The notes under the pieces were generated by a model. That model ran no database searches, was not told the origin of the DNA, and saw nothing but the letters and a program-made list of their open reading frames with translations. A program made the position numbers and the translations under genes. From Streptosporangium brasiliense (GTDB lineage Bacteria; Actinomycetota; Actinomycetes; Streptosporangiales; Streptosporangiaceae), in contig NZ_JAUSRB010000001.1 of the NCBI RefSeq assembly GCF_030811595.1, forward strand, positions 434,001 to 498,000: 64,000 nt of DNA, in the 5' to 3' direction. Positions 35,803 through 44,452 of the stretch are shown here, in pieces. The stretch's first letter is position 1; each line of letters begins with the position of its first letter.

Positions 35803-36777
35803 ATGAGCCTGCTGGAAGCCCGCGACCTGCACGTGGAGTTCTCCTCACGCGGGCGGCGCGCCCGCGCGGTGGACGGGGTGAACCTCCAGGTGGGCGAGGG
35901 GGAGATCGTCGCGCTGGTGGGTGAGTCCGGCTGCGGCAAGACGACGCTGGCGCGCACCCTGCTCGGCCTGGAGCGGCCCACCTCGGGATCGGTCCTGTAC
36001 GGCGGGGCGCCCCTGTCCTACGGCTCGCGCGCCCTGAAGGCGTACCGCCGCGAGGCGCAGCTCGTGCTGCAGGACCCGACCGGGTCGCTCAACCCCCGGC
36101 ACACCGTCTACGAGGCGGTGGCCGAGGGGCCGCGGATCCACCGCCTGGCCGGGGAGGAGGAGCGGGTCGCCTCGGCGCTGTCGCGCGCCGGGCTGCGCCC
36201 GCCGGAGCGCTTCTTCCACTCCTACCCCCACGAGCTGTCCGGCGGCCAGCGCCAGCGCGTCGTCATCGCCGGAGCCCTCGCGCTGGAGCCCCGGCTCCTG
36301 GTGGCCGACGAGCCGGTGGCCTCGCTGGACGCCTCGGTCCGCGGCGAGATCCTCGCCCTGCTGCTGCGGCTCCGCGCCGAGCTGGGCCTGTCGGCCCTGG
36401 TGGTCACCCACGACCTCGGGCTGGCCTGGAACATCGCCGACCGCGTCGCGGTGATGTATCTCGGCAGGATCGTCGAGTCAGGACCCGTCGAGCAGATCCT
36501 GAAGTCGCCGTCCCACCCCTACACGCAGGCGCTGCTGTCGGTGCTCCCCGAGTCGCCGTCGCCGGTCGTGCTGGGCGGCGAGCCGCCGGACCCGACCCGG
36601 ATCCCGCAGGGCTGCCGCTTCCACCCGCGCTGCCAGGTCCTGGCCGCGGGCGCGGCCGCCGAGGCCGGGGTCGAGGGGCGGTGCAGATCACAGCCGCTGC
36701 CCGTGCTCCCCTCCGTGCCCGGGTCGCAGGCCGCCTGCCACTACGCCGGGGCGCGCCGGGGACAGCCGCGGCCGTGA
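35803..36777 (+). CDS. ABC transporter ATPase, DppF/OppF type
   Basis: A 324-residue ATPase: Walker A GESGCGKT, signature LSGGQRQRV, Walker B LLVADEPVASLD, and the C-terminal CRFHPRCQV region. It pairs with the DppD-type subunit. Starts 64 bp after it with GGAGGGGG upstream. Last gene of the transporter operon; 10 bp separates its stop from the convergent DUF2252 gene. Confidence 0.92.
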   Translation: MSLLEARDLHVEFSSRGRRARAVDGVNLQVGEGEIVALVGESGCGKTTLARTLLGLERPTSGSVLYGGAPLSYGSRALKAYRREAQLVLQDPTGSLNPRHTVYEAVAEGPRIHRLAGEEERVASALSRAGLRPPERFFHSYPHELSGGQRQRVVIAGALALEPRLLVADEPVASLDASVRGEILALLLRLRAELGLSALVVTHDLGLAWNIADRVAVMYLGRIVESGPVEQILKSPSHPYTQALLSVLPESPSPVVLGGEPPDPTRIPQGCRFHPRCQVLAAGAAAEAGVEGRCRSQPLPVLPSVPGSQAACHYAGARRGQPRP

Positions 36778-36787
36778 TCCGGCGCCC

Positions 36788-38086
36788 TCAGAGGCCGGGG
36801 AGGCGGCCGTTGCGGAACAGGTCGACGAAGCGCTGGTGGTCGGTCCTGGCCTGCGCGCCGTAGGAGTGGGCGAACTCGACGAGCATGGCGGTGAAGCCGT
36901 CGGCGTCGCCGCCGATCACCGCCACGATCGCGTCCTCGGTGGAGAAGTCGACCAGGTCGTGGCTGGACTCGTCGTCGGCCACCGAGTGCATCCGGGCCAC
37001 GGCCCGGCCGAGGTCGCCGATCACCGAGGCCAGCTCGTCCGGCTCGTTGACGTCGCCCCAGTCGAGGTCGGCGGAGTAGGGGGAGACCTCGGCGACGAGC
37101 TGGCCGACGCCGTTCAGGGTGGTGTAGCCGAGCCACGGGTCGGCGTAGGCCTGCAGGGCCCGCTGCGACTCGGCGGTGCGGTGGCCCTGGTGCCTGAAGT
37201 AGCCGTGCACCTTCTCGTCGGAGATGTGCCGGGCCACGGCGGGGACCTGGGCCTGCTTCATGTAGAGGATGACGTCGTTCTCCAGGGCCTGGGTGTGGCC
37301 CTCCAGCAACATGTTGTAGGAGGGCAGCCCGGCCGAGCCGATGCCGACGCCCGTGCGGAGCGCGAAGTCCTTGATCCGGTGCTCGACCCCGGAGACGGCG
37401 GGGAGCGTGGTCAGGTAGTCCTGGAAGGCCGCCTCCACCGCGTGCCGGGTCTCCTCGTCGATCGGGAAACGGCCCTCCATGGCGGCGAACCTGCGGTCGA
37501 AGTTGTCGATCGTGGTCTCGGCGTCCAGCAGCGCCACCCGGGTGTTGAGCCGGGCCACCTGCAGCACCCGGTGGAGCACGCCGGTGGTGGTCTCCAGGGT
37601 CAGCGAGCCGATCGCGTCGTCCCCGCCCTCGGAGATGCCGGTCAGCTCGGCGAGGTAGGCGTGGGCGAACCCGGCCACCAGATCGGTGATCACCTCGTCC
37701 GACAGCGCCTTGGCGTACCCGATGAGCGCGACGCTGGCCACGAACCGCTTGAGGTCCCAGACATAGGGCCCGACGTAGGCCTCGTCGAAGTCGTTGACGT
37801 TGAAGACCAGGACGCCCGAGGCGTTCATGTAGGTGCCGAAGTTCTCGGCGTGCAGGTCACCGTGGATCCACACCCGGCGCGTCTGGCCGTCGAGGAAGGA
37901 CCCGTCGGCGAACGCCCCGGTCATGTCCGCGTAGAACAGGCTGGCGCTGCCCCGGTAGAAGGCGAAGGGCGAGGCGGCCATCTTCCGGAACTTGCGCCGG
38001 AAGGCCGCGGGGTCGCGCTTGATGGAGTCACCGAACTCGGTGATCAGGACGTCGAGAATGTGCGCCGAGCGCCCATCGGTGGTCAT
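36788..38086 (-). CDS. DUF2252 family protein (kinase-like fold)
   Basis: A 432-residue DUF2252 protein with WIHGDLHAENFGTY and NDFDEAYVGPYVWDLKR, which resemble the catalytic and metal-binding loops of phosphotransferase-like kinases (HGDxHxxN, then D-F-D). Its substrate is unknown. ATG 38086 chosen over a GTG three codons upstream; neither has a good ribosome site. Confidence 0.85.
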   Translation of the reverse strand: MTTDGRSAHILDVLITEFGDSIKRDPAAFRRKFRKMAASPFAFYRGSASLFYADMTGAFADGSFLDGQTRRVWIHGDLHAENFGTYMNASGVLVFNVNDFDEAYVGPYVWDLKRFVASVALIGYAKALSDEVITDLVAGFAHAYLAELTGISEGGDDAIGSLTLETTTGVLHRVLQVARLNTRVALLDAETTIDNFDRRFAAMEGRFPIDEETRHAVEAAFQDYLTTLPAVSGVEHRIKDFALRTGVGIGSAGLPSYNMLLEGHTQALENDVILYMKQAQVPAVARHISDEKVHGYFRHQGHRTAESQRALQAYADPWLGYTTLNGVGQLVAEVSPYSADLDWGDVNEPDELASVIGDLGRAVARMHSVADDESSHDLVDFSTEDAIVAVIGGDADGFTAMLVEFAHSYGAQARTDHQRFVDLFRNGRLPGL

Positions 38087-38255
38087 GATGCGCACGTTAG
38101 AGGGAGAAGCCCGAACCGCGCCATATGCGGGACGTCACGGATCTGGAACGTACCAATGACCCGCCGGGCATGACCGCTCCCCGGCGCGGCACGGACCGAG
38201 GGGGAGGGGCGTGGCGGCGGACGCCGTGCCGCCTCCCCCGCTCGGGCGCTCTCAC

Positions 38256-38789
38256 TTACCGGGTGCCGGATCCGCCGCTACCGCCACCGGATCCGCCGCC
38301 ACCGCCACCGGCCCCGCCGGACCCGCCGCTACCGCCGCCGCCACCGGCCCCGCCGGACCCGCCGGATCCGCCGCCGGACCCGCCACCGGGTCCGCCGCTA
38401 CCGCCACCGCCACCGCCGCCGGGCGGCGTGGTCGTGGTCGTGGTCGAGGGTTTGGGCTTGGGCTGCGTGCAGCTGTGGTAGCCCTCGTTGTAGCCGTCCC
38501 GGAATCCCCTGGCGTAGTTCCCGGAACCGCTGATGTTGAGGTCATGGGGCCGCCCGGCCTTGCAGTCGCCCCGGCCGTCCGCGAAGCCGTCTCGTCTACC
38601 CGCTCTGTACCGTTTACCGGGCTTTTCGGATGTGGAGGTGAGCACGGTCGTCAGGTTCACCATGGTGCCGGTCCCCGCCGGCTGCACGGGGCCGGGGACG
38701 GCCATGGCCTGCGAGGGCACGGCGGGTCCCAGTGCGAGGGCGCCCAGGAGCGCCGGCCCCATCAGCAGCAGACGTCGCTTGCCATGCAT
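38256..38789 (-). CDS. Secreted Gly-rich protein with a Cys-bearing DG-repeat domain
   Basis: A 177-residue protein: signal peptide, then a short domain with the repeated pattern RRDGFADGRGDCKAG and ARGFRDGYNEGYHSC (two cysteines, likely bridged). A Thr/Pro linker and a tail of about 55 residues made almost only of Gly and Ser with scattered Pro/Ala follow. The tail looks like a flexible wall-spanning or cohesive segment. No known function. The encoding DNA is a simple CCGCCACCG-type repeat on the plus strand. Confidence 0.75.
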   Translation of the reverse strand: MHGKRRLLLMGPALLGALALGPAVPSQAMAVPGPVQPAGTGTMVNLTTVLTSTSEKPGKRYRAGRRDGFADGRGDCKAGRPHDLNISGSGNYARGFRDGYNEGYHSCTQPKPKPSTTTTTTPPGGGGGGGSGGPGGGSGGGSGGSGGAGGGGGSGGSGGAGGGGGGSGGGSGGSGTR

Positions 38790-38905
38790 GCCTGTCTCCT
38801 TTCGGGAGCAGGGCCGTCCACGGCACCATCCGGTGGCCGGGTCCGGTCCTGACCTCCTCGTTCATCGTGACCAGCCCGGCGTCACCCGGCCGCGACGCCG
38901 GTGTG

Positions 38906-38941
38906 ATGCGGGCGTGACCACGCATGCGGGCGTGACCACGC
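38906..38941. repeat. 18-bp perfect tandem repeat, two copies
   Basis: ATGCGGGCGTGACCACGC is repeated exactly at 38906 and 38924. It lies about 120 bp upstream of the Gly-rich protein gene and just after the SARP gene's 3' end. Direct repeats are the usual form of SARP binding sites, although their typical period is 11 or 22 bp. Confidence 0.7.
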
Positions 38942-38981
38942 CGCGGGAGAGGCCGGGCTCCGCCGGCAGGTGAGACCGCCG

Positions 38982-39716
38982 TCAGCGGCCGGTGCCCGGG
39001 CGCAGCCCGGCGACGAGTCCGCACAGGCGTGGCGTCGGCTGAAGGCCCAGCTCGGCCTGGAGATGGTGGCTGTAGTGCTCGAAGCACCGCAGCGCCTCGG
39101 CCTGGTTGCCCTCGGCCAGGTAGGCCCGGATGAGCGCGGCGCGGGCGCTTTCGCGCAGTGGTTCGGCGCGCACGGCCACGCTGGCGGCGGCGACCGCGTC
39201 GGCGTACCGGCCGGCCGTGATGAAGTCGGCGGTCAGCGCCTCCAGCGCGTGCAGGCGCCGCTGGTGCCACTCCTCCGCCTCGACGACGGCCCAGTCGTCG
39301 TACCAGCCGGGCAACAGGCTGTCCGACAGCAGGGCGACGGCCTCCGCGCTGAGGTCCCGCTCGTGGGTCGGCGTGGTGGGGTCGAGGACGCGCTGGGCCA
39401 GTGACCGGGCCTCGTGGAAGTCGACGTGGGCCCCGGGGCGCAGGCATATCTCGGTCGAGCCGACGCTGAGCACCTGCCGTCCGGCGCCGTTCAGGCGGAC
39501 CAGCGCCGAGCGCAGGCTCGCACCCGCGCGCCGCTCCGGCGCGTCGGGCCAGAGGGTCCCCGCCAGCAGGTTGCGGGGCACGGGATGGCCGCACAGGGCG
39601 ACGAACGCCAGGAGGCGCTCGGACCCGCCGGAGACCGTCACCTGGCCGCCCGCGGCCAGCAGCCGGAAGCCGCCCAGAAGGGCGACACGCGGAGGGGACT
39701 GGTCGCTGCTCTCCAT
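38982..39716 (-). CDS. SARP-type regulator (winged helix plus BTAD)
   Basis: A 244-residue regulator. Residues 10-95 form an OmpR-like winged helix (LLGGFRLLAAGGQVTVSGGS; LLAGTLWPDAPERRAGASLR), and the rest is a bacterial transcriptional activation domain ending in ALRCFEHYSHHLQAELGLQP. SARP proteins activate secondary metabolism or local operons. No biosynthetic cluster is in the window. ATG 39716 follows GGGAGGA. The Gly-rich gene downstream is the nearest candidate target. Confidence 0.88.
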   Translation of the reverse strand: MESSDQSPPRVALLGGFRLLAAGGQVTVSGGSERLLAFVALCGHPVPRNLLAGTLWPDAPERRAGASLRSALVRLNGAGRQVLSVGSTEICLRPGAHVDFHEARSLAQRVLDPTTPTHERDLSAEAVALLSDSLLPGWYDDWAVVEAEEWHQRRLHALEALTADFITAGRYADAVAAASVAVRAEPLRESARAALIRAYLAEGNQAEALRCFEHYSHHLQAELGLQPTPRLCGLVAGLRPGTGR

Positions 39717-39891
39717 GGTCCTCCCGTCCCCCCACCTCGGGGAACAGAGCCGTTCGGTCGGCAGCCCTTCCATCTCCGACTATTGTCCGATACCCACCCA
39801 AGCCGTGTCGACCCACTCACACTCTTCGATCTCGGCCCTGAGCTGGGCCGATGTCGACGGCGCCGGCCGTACGGGCGCAGGGCGCGCGGTC

Positions 39892-40674
39892 CTACGGGTG
39901 GCGGCTGGAGACCGAGACCACCTCGCCGGTCATGTACGTGGAGTAGTCGCTCGCCAGGAAGACGATCACGTTGGCCACCTCCCACGGCTCGGCCGGGCGG
40001 CCGAACGCCTCGCGGGCGGTGAGCTCGGCGAGCAGCTCGTCGCTGGTGACCTTGGCCAGGAAGGGGTGCATGGCCAGGGACGGGGCGACCGCGTTGACCC
40101 GGACGCCGTGCGGGGCGGCCTCCACGGCGGCGCATCTGGTCAGCGCCATCACCCCGGCCTTGGCGGCGGCGTAGTGGGACTGGCCCTCCTGGGCCCGCCA
40201 GCCGATCACCGAGGAGTTGTTGACGATCACCCCCGAGCCCCGCGGGACCATCAGCCGCAGGGCGGCCCGGGTGCAGCGCATCGTGCCGGTGAGGGTCACC
40301 CCCAGCACCGCGTCCCACTGCCCGTCGGTCATGTCGACGAGCCTGGCCGTACCGCCCAGGCCGGCGTTGTTGACCACCACGTCCAGCCGCCCGTGCGCCT
40401 GCTCCACCGCTTCGAACAGCTCCTGGACCTGGGCCTCGGAGGTGACGTCGCACGGCACCGCGAGCGGCCGGACCCCGGTCAGCTCGGCCAGCGCGTCGGC
40501 GGCCTCGCCCAGCCGCCGCTCGTGGCGGTCGGAGATGACCACGCTGGCGCCCTCCTCGGCGCAGCGCCGGGCCGTGGCGTATCCGATGCCCGCGCCGGCC
40601 GCGGCCGTGACCAGCGTGACCTTCCCGTCGAGCAGGCCGTGGGGGCGGGGGTAGGGGGGAGGCGGAGGGATCAC
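39892..40674 (-). CDS. ipdF: Short-chain dehydrogenase IpdF
   Basis: A 260-residue SDR. Segments HGLLDGKVTLVTAAAGAGIG, VISDRHERRLGE, GWRAQEGQSHYAAAKAGVM and FLASDYSTYMTGEVVSVS match remembered Rv3559c (IpdF) closely. IpdF oxidises the 5-hydroxyl group of the HIP-CoA-derived intermediate. GTG 40674 follows GGAG at 7 bases; the frame opens 12 codons earlier without family similarity. Last gene of the flavin reductase-fadE30-ipdF operon. Confidence 0.93.
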   Translation of the reverse strand: MIPPPPPYPRPHGLLDGKVTLVTAAAGAGIGYATARRCAEEGASVVISDRHERRLGEAADALAELTGVRPLAVPCDVTSEAQVQELFEAVEQAHGRLDVVVNNAGLGGTARLVDMTDGQWDAVLGVTLTGTMRCTRAALRLMVPRGSGVIVNNSSVIGWRAQEGQSHYAAAKAGVMALTRCAAVEAAPHGVRVNAVAPSLAMHPFLAKVTSDELLAELTAREAFGRPAEPWEVANVIVFLASDYSTYMTGEVVSVSSRHP

Positions 40675-40717
40675 CTGGGCTCCGTTCCGGCGGGGGAGGG
40701 GGGCGGGCACGGCCGGC

Positions 40718-41863
40718 TCAGCCCTTGGGCAGGCCCAGGGTGCGCTCGGCGATGATGTTGCGCTGGATCTCGCTGGACCCGGCGTAGATGGTGTCGGCGC
40801 GGCTGAACAGGTAGAGCCGCTGCAGGTCGTTCAGCTCGTACGGCGGGCCGTCGGCGACCAGGCCCTCCCGGCCCTGGACGGCCTGGGCCAGCTCGCCCAG
40901 CCGCCGGTGCCACTCCGACCAGTAGAGCTTGCCGATCGACACCTCGGGGCCCGGTTCCCCGGCCGACAGCGAGGTCATCGTGCGCAGCGCGTTCAGGCGC
41001 ATGATCTGCAGCTCCAGCCACGACTGGACCAGCCGGTCGCGCAGCACCGGGTCGGCGGCGGCCCCGGTCCGCCTCGCGGTCTCCACGACCCCGGCGAACT
41101 CCCGCTGGAAGCCGATCTGCTGGCCGAGGGTGGAGGCGCCGCGCTCGTAGCCGAGCGTGGCCATGGCCACCCGCCAGCCCTCGCCGGGGGCGCCCAGGAC
41201 GTTGGCGGCGGGGGTGCGGGCACCGTCGAAGAAGACCTCGTTGAACTCGCTGGTGCCGGTCATCTGGACGATGGGTCGGACCTCGACCCCCGGCTGGTCC
41301 ATCGGGACCAGCAGGTAGGACAGGCCCCGGTGCCGCTGCGAGCCGGGCTCGGTCCGGGCGATCACGAAACACCAGTCGGCCACGTGGGCCAGTGAGGTCC
41401 ACACCTTCTGGCCGGTGATCACCCAGTGGCCGTCTTCGAGGTGGGCGCGGGTCCGCACGCCGGCCAGGTCGGAGCCCGCGTCGGGTTCGGAGTAGCCCTG
41501 GCACCACAGCTCCTCGCCCCGCCGGATGGGGGGCAGGAAGCGCCGTCGCTGCTCCTCGGTGCCGTGGTCGATGATGGTCGGCCCGATCAACCCCTCGCCG
41601 ATGTGCCCGACCCTGGCCGGGGCCGCCGCGCGGGCGTACTCCTCGTGGAAGGCGACCTGCTCCTCCAGCGTCGCGTCCCGCCCGCCGTACTGCCTGGGCC
41701 AGCCCAGGCACGTCCAGCCGGCCTCGCCGAGCAGCCGCTCCCAGGCCAGGCGGACGTCGTGGCTCTCGTGCTCGCGGCCCGGCCCGCCCAGACCGCGGGC
41801 GTGCGCGAACTCGCCGTCGAGATGCTCGGCCAGCCAGGCGCGGATCTCCTCGCGCAGGGTCAT
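40718..41863 (-). CDS. fadE30: Acyl-CoA dehydrogenase FadE30
   Basis: A 381-residue acyl-CoA dehydrogenase. FAD and substrate segments are ELWCQGYSEPDAGSDLAGV and WVITGQKVWTSLA; YERGASTLGQQ and the C-terminal IYAGSSEIQRNIIAERTLGL are also present. Similarity to remembered Rv3560c is high along the full length. FadE30 dehydrogenates HIP-CoA on the propionyl side chain. ATG 41863 overlaps the flavin reductase stop by 4 bp, and ipdF follows 43 bp downstream, as in the mycobacterial order. Confidence 0.93.
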   Translation of the reverse strand: MTLREEIRAWLAEHLDGEFAHARGLGGPGREHESHDVRLAWERLLGEAGWTCLGWPRQYGGRDATLEEQVAFHEEYARAAAPARVGHIGEGLIGPTIIDHGTEEQRRRFLPPIRRGEELWCQGYSEPDAGSDLAGVRTRAHLEDGHWVITGQKVWTSLAHVADWCFVIARTEPGSQRHRGLSYLLVPMDQPGVEVRPIVQMTGTSEFNEVFFDGARTPAANVLGAPGEGWRVAMATLGYERGASTLGQQIGFQREFAGVVETARRTGAAADPVLRDRLVQSWLELQIMRLNALRTMTSLSAGEPGPEVSIGKLYWSEWHRRLGELAQAVQGREGLVADGPPYELNDLQRLYLFSRADTIYAGSSEIQRNIIAERTLGLPKG

Positions 41864-42483
41864 GAGCGGAACCGGCCGTAGCCGCCCCGGAAGAACAGCA
41901 GCGGCCCGCCGTCGCCGTGGAGGCCGAGCTGGTGGACCCGGGCGACGACGATGACGTGGTCGCCCGCCGGGTACTCGGCCTCGATCGTGCAGTCGATCCA
42001 GGCCAGTGCCTCGTCGATCACCGGGCTGCCGCCGGGGGAGTCGGTCCAGGTCAGGCCGGCGAACTTGGTGCCGCCCCGGCTCGCGAGCGCGGCGCAGACC
42101 GCTTCCTGGTGCTCGGCGAGCACGTTGACGGTCTGGCTCTTGGCCGCGCGCAGGCGCGGCCAGCTCGTGCTGGTGTGCGCCACGCAGAAGGCCACCAGGG
42201 GCGGGTCCAGCGAGACCGAGGTGAAGGAGTTGGCGGCCAGGCCGCACGGCTCGCCGCTGTCGGGGTCGATGGCGGTGATGGCGACGACGCCGGTGGCGAA
42301 ATGGCCCAGCACGGAGCGGAACCATGTGCCGTCCACGGCCTGGGCGCGGTTGTCGGCTCCGTCGGACAGGCCTTGGGGAAGGCCACTGTGCATGGCGACT
42401 CCGTTGGCGATGATCCCGCGTGCGCCGGGGGTGACGCGCAGGTGACCGTCCGGCTCCAGCAGCCGGGCCGCATGGGTGTTCAT
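41860..42483 (-). CDS. Flavin reductase (HsaB-like) in the fadE30-ipdF operon
   Basis: A 207-residue flavin reductase of the HpaC/HsaB family (FRSVLGHFATGVVAITA; GLAANSFTSVSLDPPLVAFC; FFRGGYGRF). About 50 extra residues precede the usual start; an alternative ATG at 42393 with GGAG would remove 30 of them. Such enzymes supply reduced FMN or FAD to a partner monooxygenase. Being first in an operon with a KstR2 box, it may serve the luciferase-like monooxygenase at 53 kb. HsaB itself belongs to A/B-ring breakdown, so a plain HsaB role is the alternative. Confidence 0.85.
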   Translation of the reverse strand: MNTHAARLLEPDGHLRVTPGARGIIANGVAMHSGLPQGLSDGADNRAQAVDGTWFRSVLGHFATGVVAITAIDPDSGEPCGLAANSFTSVSLDPPLVAFCVAHTSTSWPRLRAAKSQTVNVLAEHQEAVCAALASRGGTKFAGLTWTDSPGGSPVIDEALAWIDCTIEAEYPAGDHVIVVARVHQLGLHGDGGPLLFFRGGYGRFRS

Positions 42484-42571
42484 GGTCGCACTCGCCTCCT
42501 CGATCGCGCCAGGTCGGCCCCCGAGGGAAGTTCGGCGGCGGACGGCGTCCTCCGCCGTCTCCGTTCATATT

Positions 42572-42585
42572 ACCAAGCGCTTGCT
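42572..42585. promoter_or_regulatory. KstR2-type operator (perfect) before the flavin reductase operon
   Basis: ACCAAGCGCTTGCT is identical to the site before fadA6. It continues as TGG. It lies 89 bp from the flavin reductase start, 93 bp from the second box. Confidence 0.85.
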
Positions 42586-42664
42586 TGGATAACAGTGGAG
42601 CGCCGGAAAAAGTGGTGGCCGTCACGTCCCGTTGACACCCAGGGGTGGTCCTGCCTAGCCTTTG

Positions 42665-42678
42665 GCCAAGCGCTTGCT
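42665..42678. promoter_or_regulatory. KstR2-type operator before the Ltp2-like gene
   Basis: GCCAAGCGCTTGCT equals the best box at 13 of 14 positions and continues as TGT. It ends 19 bp before the GTG start at 42698, so bound repressor would cover the transcription start region. Confidence 0.82.
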
Positions 42679-42697
42679 TGTATTCGGAGGGGTGTGC

Positions 42698-43855
42698 GTG
42701 GGCGGTTTCCGGGACCGTACGGCCGTCGCGGGGGTCGGATACACGCGCCTGTCCAGGGACTCCGGGGTGAGCACGCTGACCCTGGCCTGTGAGGCGGTCC
42801 TGGCCGCGCTGGAGGACGCCGGACTGACCGTCGACGACGTCGACGGGATCGCCACCCACCGGGTCGGCGACTCCGCAGCCCCCTCGGTGGTCGGCCCCGC
42901 GCTCGGCATCCACCGGCCGGCCTGGCACCTGGACCAGTTCGGCGGCGGCAGCGTCTCCCACGCGGTGGTCGGGCAGGCCGCGCTCGCGGTCGCGGCGGGG
43001 GTGGCCGAGACGATCGTCTGCTACCGGGCGATCAACGCCCGCTCGGAGTTCCGGATGGGCGGCACGGGCCGGGGGCTGCCGGTCGGCCCGGAGGTGCAGT
43101 ACCAGGCGCCCTACGGATACTTCGCGCCGCCGCAGCAGTACGCGATGGTCGCCCGCGCCCACATGGAGAGGTACGGCACGCGGCCCGAGCACTTCGGCCG
43201 GCTCGCCGTCACGCAGCGGGCCAACGCGGCACGCAACCCCCGCGCGCTCATGCGCACCCCGATCACCCTGGACGACTACCTGGGCAGCCGGTGGATCGCC
43301 GAGCCGTTCCGGCTGCTCGACTGCTGCCTGGAGACCGACGGGGCCTGCGCGCTCGTCATCACCGGCGCGGACCGGGCCCGTGACCTGAGGCGGCCGCCCG
43401 TGCTGATCTCCGCGGCGGCGTGGGGCGGCGGCGACTCCTTCCTGTCCGGCGGCGGCACGGACGTCACGGTGACCGCCGCGGCCGAGCTGGCCCCCCGCCT
43501 CTACCGCCAGGCGGGTGTCGGTCCCGCCGAGATCGACGTGGCCGAGATCTACGACTGCTTCACCTACTCGGTGATCGTGCAGTTGGAGGACTACGGCTTC
43601 TGCGCCAAGGGCGAGGGCGGGCCGTACGTCGCCTCCGGCGCCACCGCGCTCGGCGGTGAGCTGCCGGTCAACACGCACGGCGGGTTCCTGTCCGAGGGGT
43701 ACGTGCACGGCGTCAACCACATCGCCGAGGCCGTCTCGCAACTGCGGGGCGATGCGGGCGAGCGGCAGGTGGAGGGCGCCGAGGTGGCCCTGTCCACCGC
43801 CCAGCCCGGCTACATCCTGCCCGCCACCTCGGCCCTGATCCTCCGGAAGGGGTGA
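42698..43855 (+). CDS. Lipid-transfer-protein/thiolase-fold aldolase, Ltp2-like
   Basis: A 385-residue thiolase-fold protein lacking the classic thiolase Cys motif. The C-terminal region THGGFLSEGYVHGVNHIAEA and IYDCFTYSVIVQLEDYGF are typical of Ltp2-type retro-aldolases, which cleave the steroid side chain together with a DUF35 protein. Here the partner follows immediately with 4-bp overlap. GTG 42698 sits six bases after GGAGGGG. The KstR2-like box directly upstream differs from mycobacteria, where ltp2 is under KstR1, so the substrate may be a ring fragment rather than the side chain. Confidence 0.85.
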   Translation: MGGFRDRTAVAGVGYTRLSRDSGVSTLTLACEAVLAALEDAGLTVDDVDGIATHRVGDSAAPSVVGPALGIHRPAWHLDQFGGGSVSHAVVGQAALAVAAGVAETIVCYRAINARSEFRMGGTGRGLPVGPEVQYQAPYGYFAPPQQYAMVARAHMERYGTRPEHFGRLAVTQRANAARNPRALMRTPITLDDYLGSRWIAEPFRLLDCCLETDGACALVITGADRARDLRRPPVLISAAAWGGGDSFLSGGGTDVTVTAAAELAPRLYRQAGVGPAEIDVAEIYDCFTYSVIVQLEDYGFCAKGEGGPYVASGATALGGELPVNTHGGFLSEGYVHGVNHIAEAVSQLRGDAGERQVEGAEVALSTAQPGYILPATSALILRKG

Positions 43856-44244
43856 GCGTGCGCCCGGTCACCGATCGCGACTCGGCGGAGTGGTGGGAGC
43901 GGGTCGCCCGGCACGAGTTCGCCGTCCAGGAGTGCGACTCCTGCGGCACGCTCCGCTTCCCGGCCCGGGCCTACTGCCACCGCTGCCGGACCCGCCGGTG
44001 GCACTGGCGGCCGATCGCCCCGGCCGGCCGCGTCGAAAGCTGGATCGTCAGCCACCAGCCCTTCCTCGCCGGGGTGACCGAGCCCTACGTCGTGGTGATG
44101 GTACGGCTGGCGGACGCGCCCGAATGCGTGATGTACGGCAACTGGGACTGGCCGGAGCCGCCGGTCGCGGGCGGGCCCGTCCGGGCGGTCTTCGCCGTGG
44201 TGGACGAGGAGCTGTCCCTGATCAACTGGCGGCCGGCGGAGTGA
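43852..44244 (+). CDS. DUF35 / OB-fold zinc-ribbon partner of the Ltp2-like aldolase
   Basis: A 130-residue protein. A zinc ribbon with CDSCGTLRFP and CHRCRTR (C-x2-C, C-x2-C) is followed by an OB-fold strand set. DUF35 proteins bind and activate Ltp-type enzymes. GTG 43852 overlaps the aldolase stop (GTGA); GTG 43858 is an alternative with better spacing to GGAAGGG. The gene pair is almost certainly a functional complex. Confidence 0.88.
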   Translation: MSVRPVTDRDSAEWWERVARHEFAVQECDSCGTLRFPARAYCHRCRTRRWHWRPIAPAGRVESWIVSHQPFLAGVTEPYVVVMVRLADAPECVMYGNWDWPEPPVAGGPVRAVFAVVDEELSLINWRPAE

Positions 44245-44353
44245 CGCGGCCGCAGGGGACGGGCGGCCCGGGAGTGCCGGGGGAGGCCCCGGGCCGCACG
44301 TCCGGTCGAGGTCGGGACGGGCCGCCGGAGCCGACGGAGGGCGCGTCCTGACG

Positions 44354-44398
44354 GGAGCGCGCCCTGGCGGGCGTGGGGGACCCGCCAGGACGCGCTCC
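44354..44398. terminator. Strong bidirectional hairpin
   Basis: An 18-bp stem (44354-44371 with 44381-44398) with one mismatch and a 9-nt loop. It lies between the convergent DUF35 gene and the small hypothetical gene. The remaining part of the 208-bp gap holds nothing recognisable. Confidence 0.8.
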
Positions 44399-44452
44399 GT
44401 CCCCGGCGCGGCGGTGTGAGGACCCCGGCGAGGGTTGGGGTCCTGGCACCGG

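Noticed and set aside
38280..38420. Dense CCGCCACCG-type repeats that could be a minisatellite or CRISPR-like array
   Set aside because: They are codons of the Gly/Ser-rich tail of a secreted protein; no spacer structure.
38982..39716. Secondary-metabolite gene cluster around the SARP regulator
   Set aside because: No synthase, synthetase or tailoring cluster lies nearby; neighbours are a structural protein and steroid catabolism genes.
40718..43741. 1007-codon minus-strand frame suggesting a giant fusion
   Set aside because: Only the last 381 codons (FadE30) are real; the upstream part is out-of-frame reading of the flavin reductase and antisense of the aldolase.
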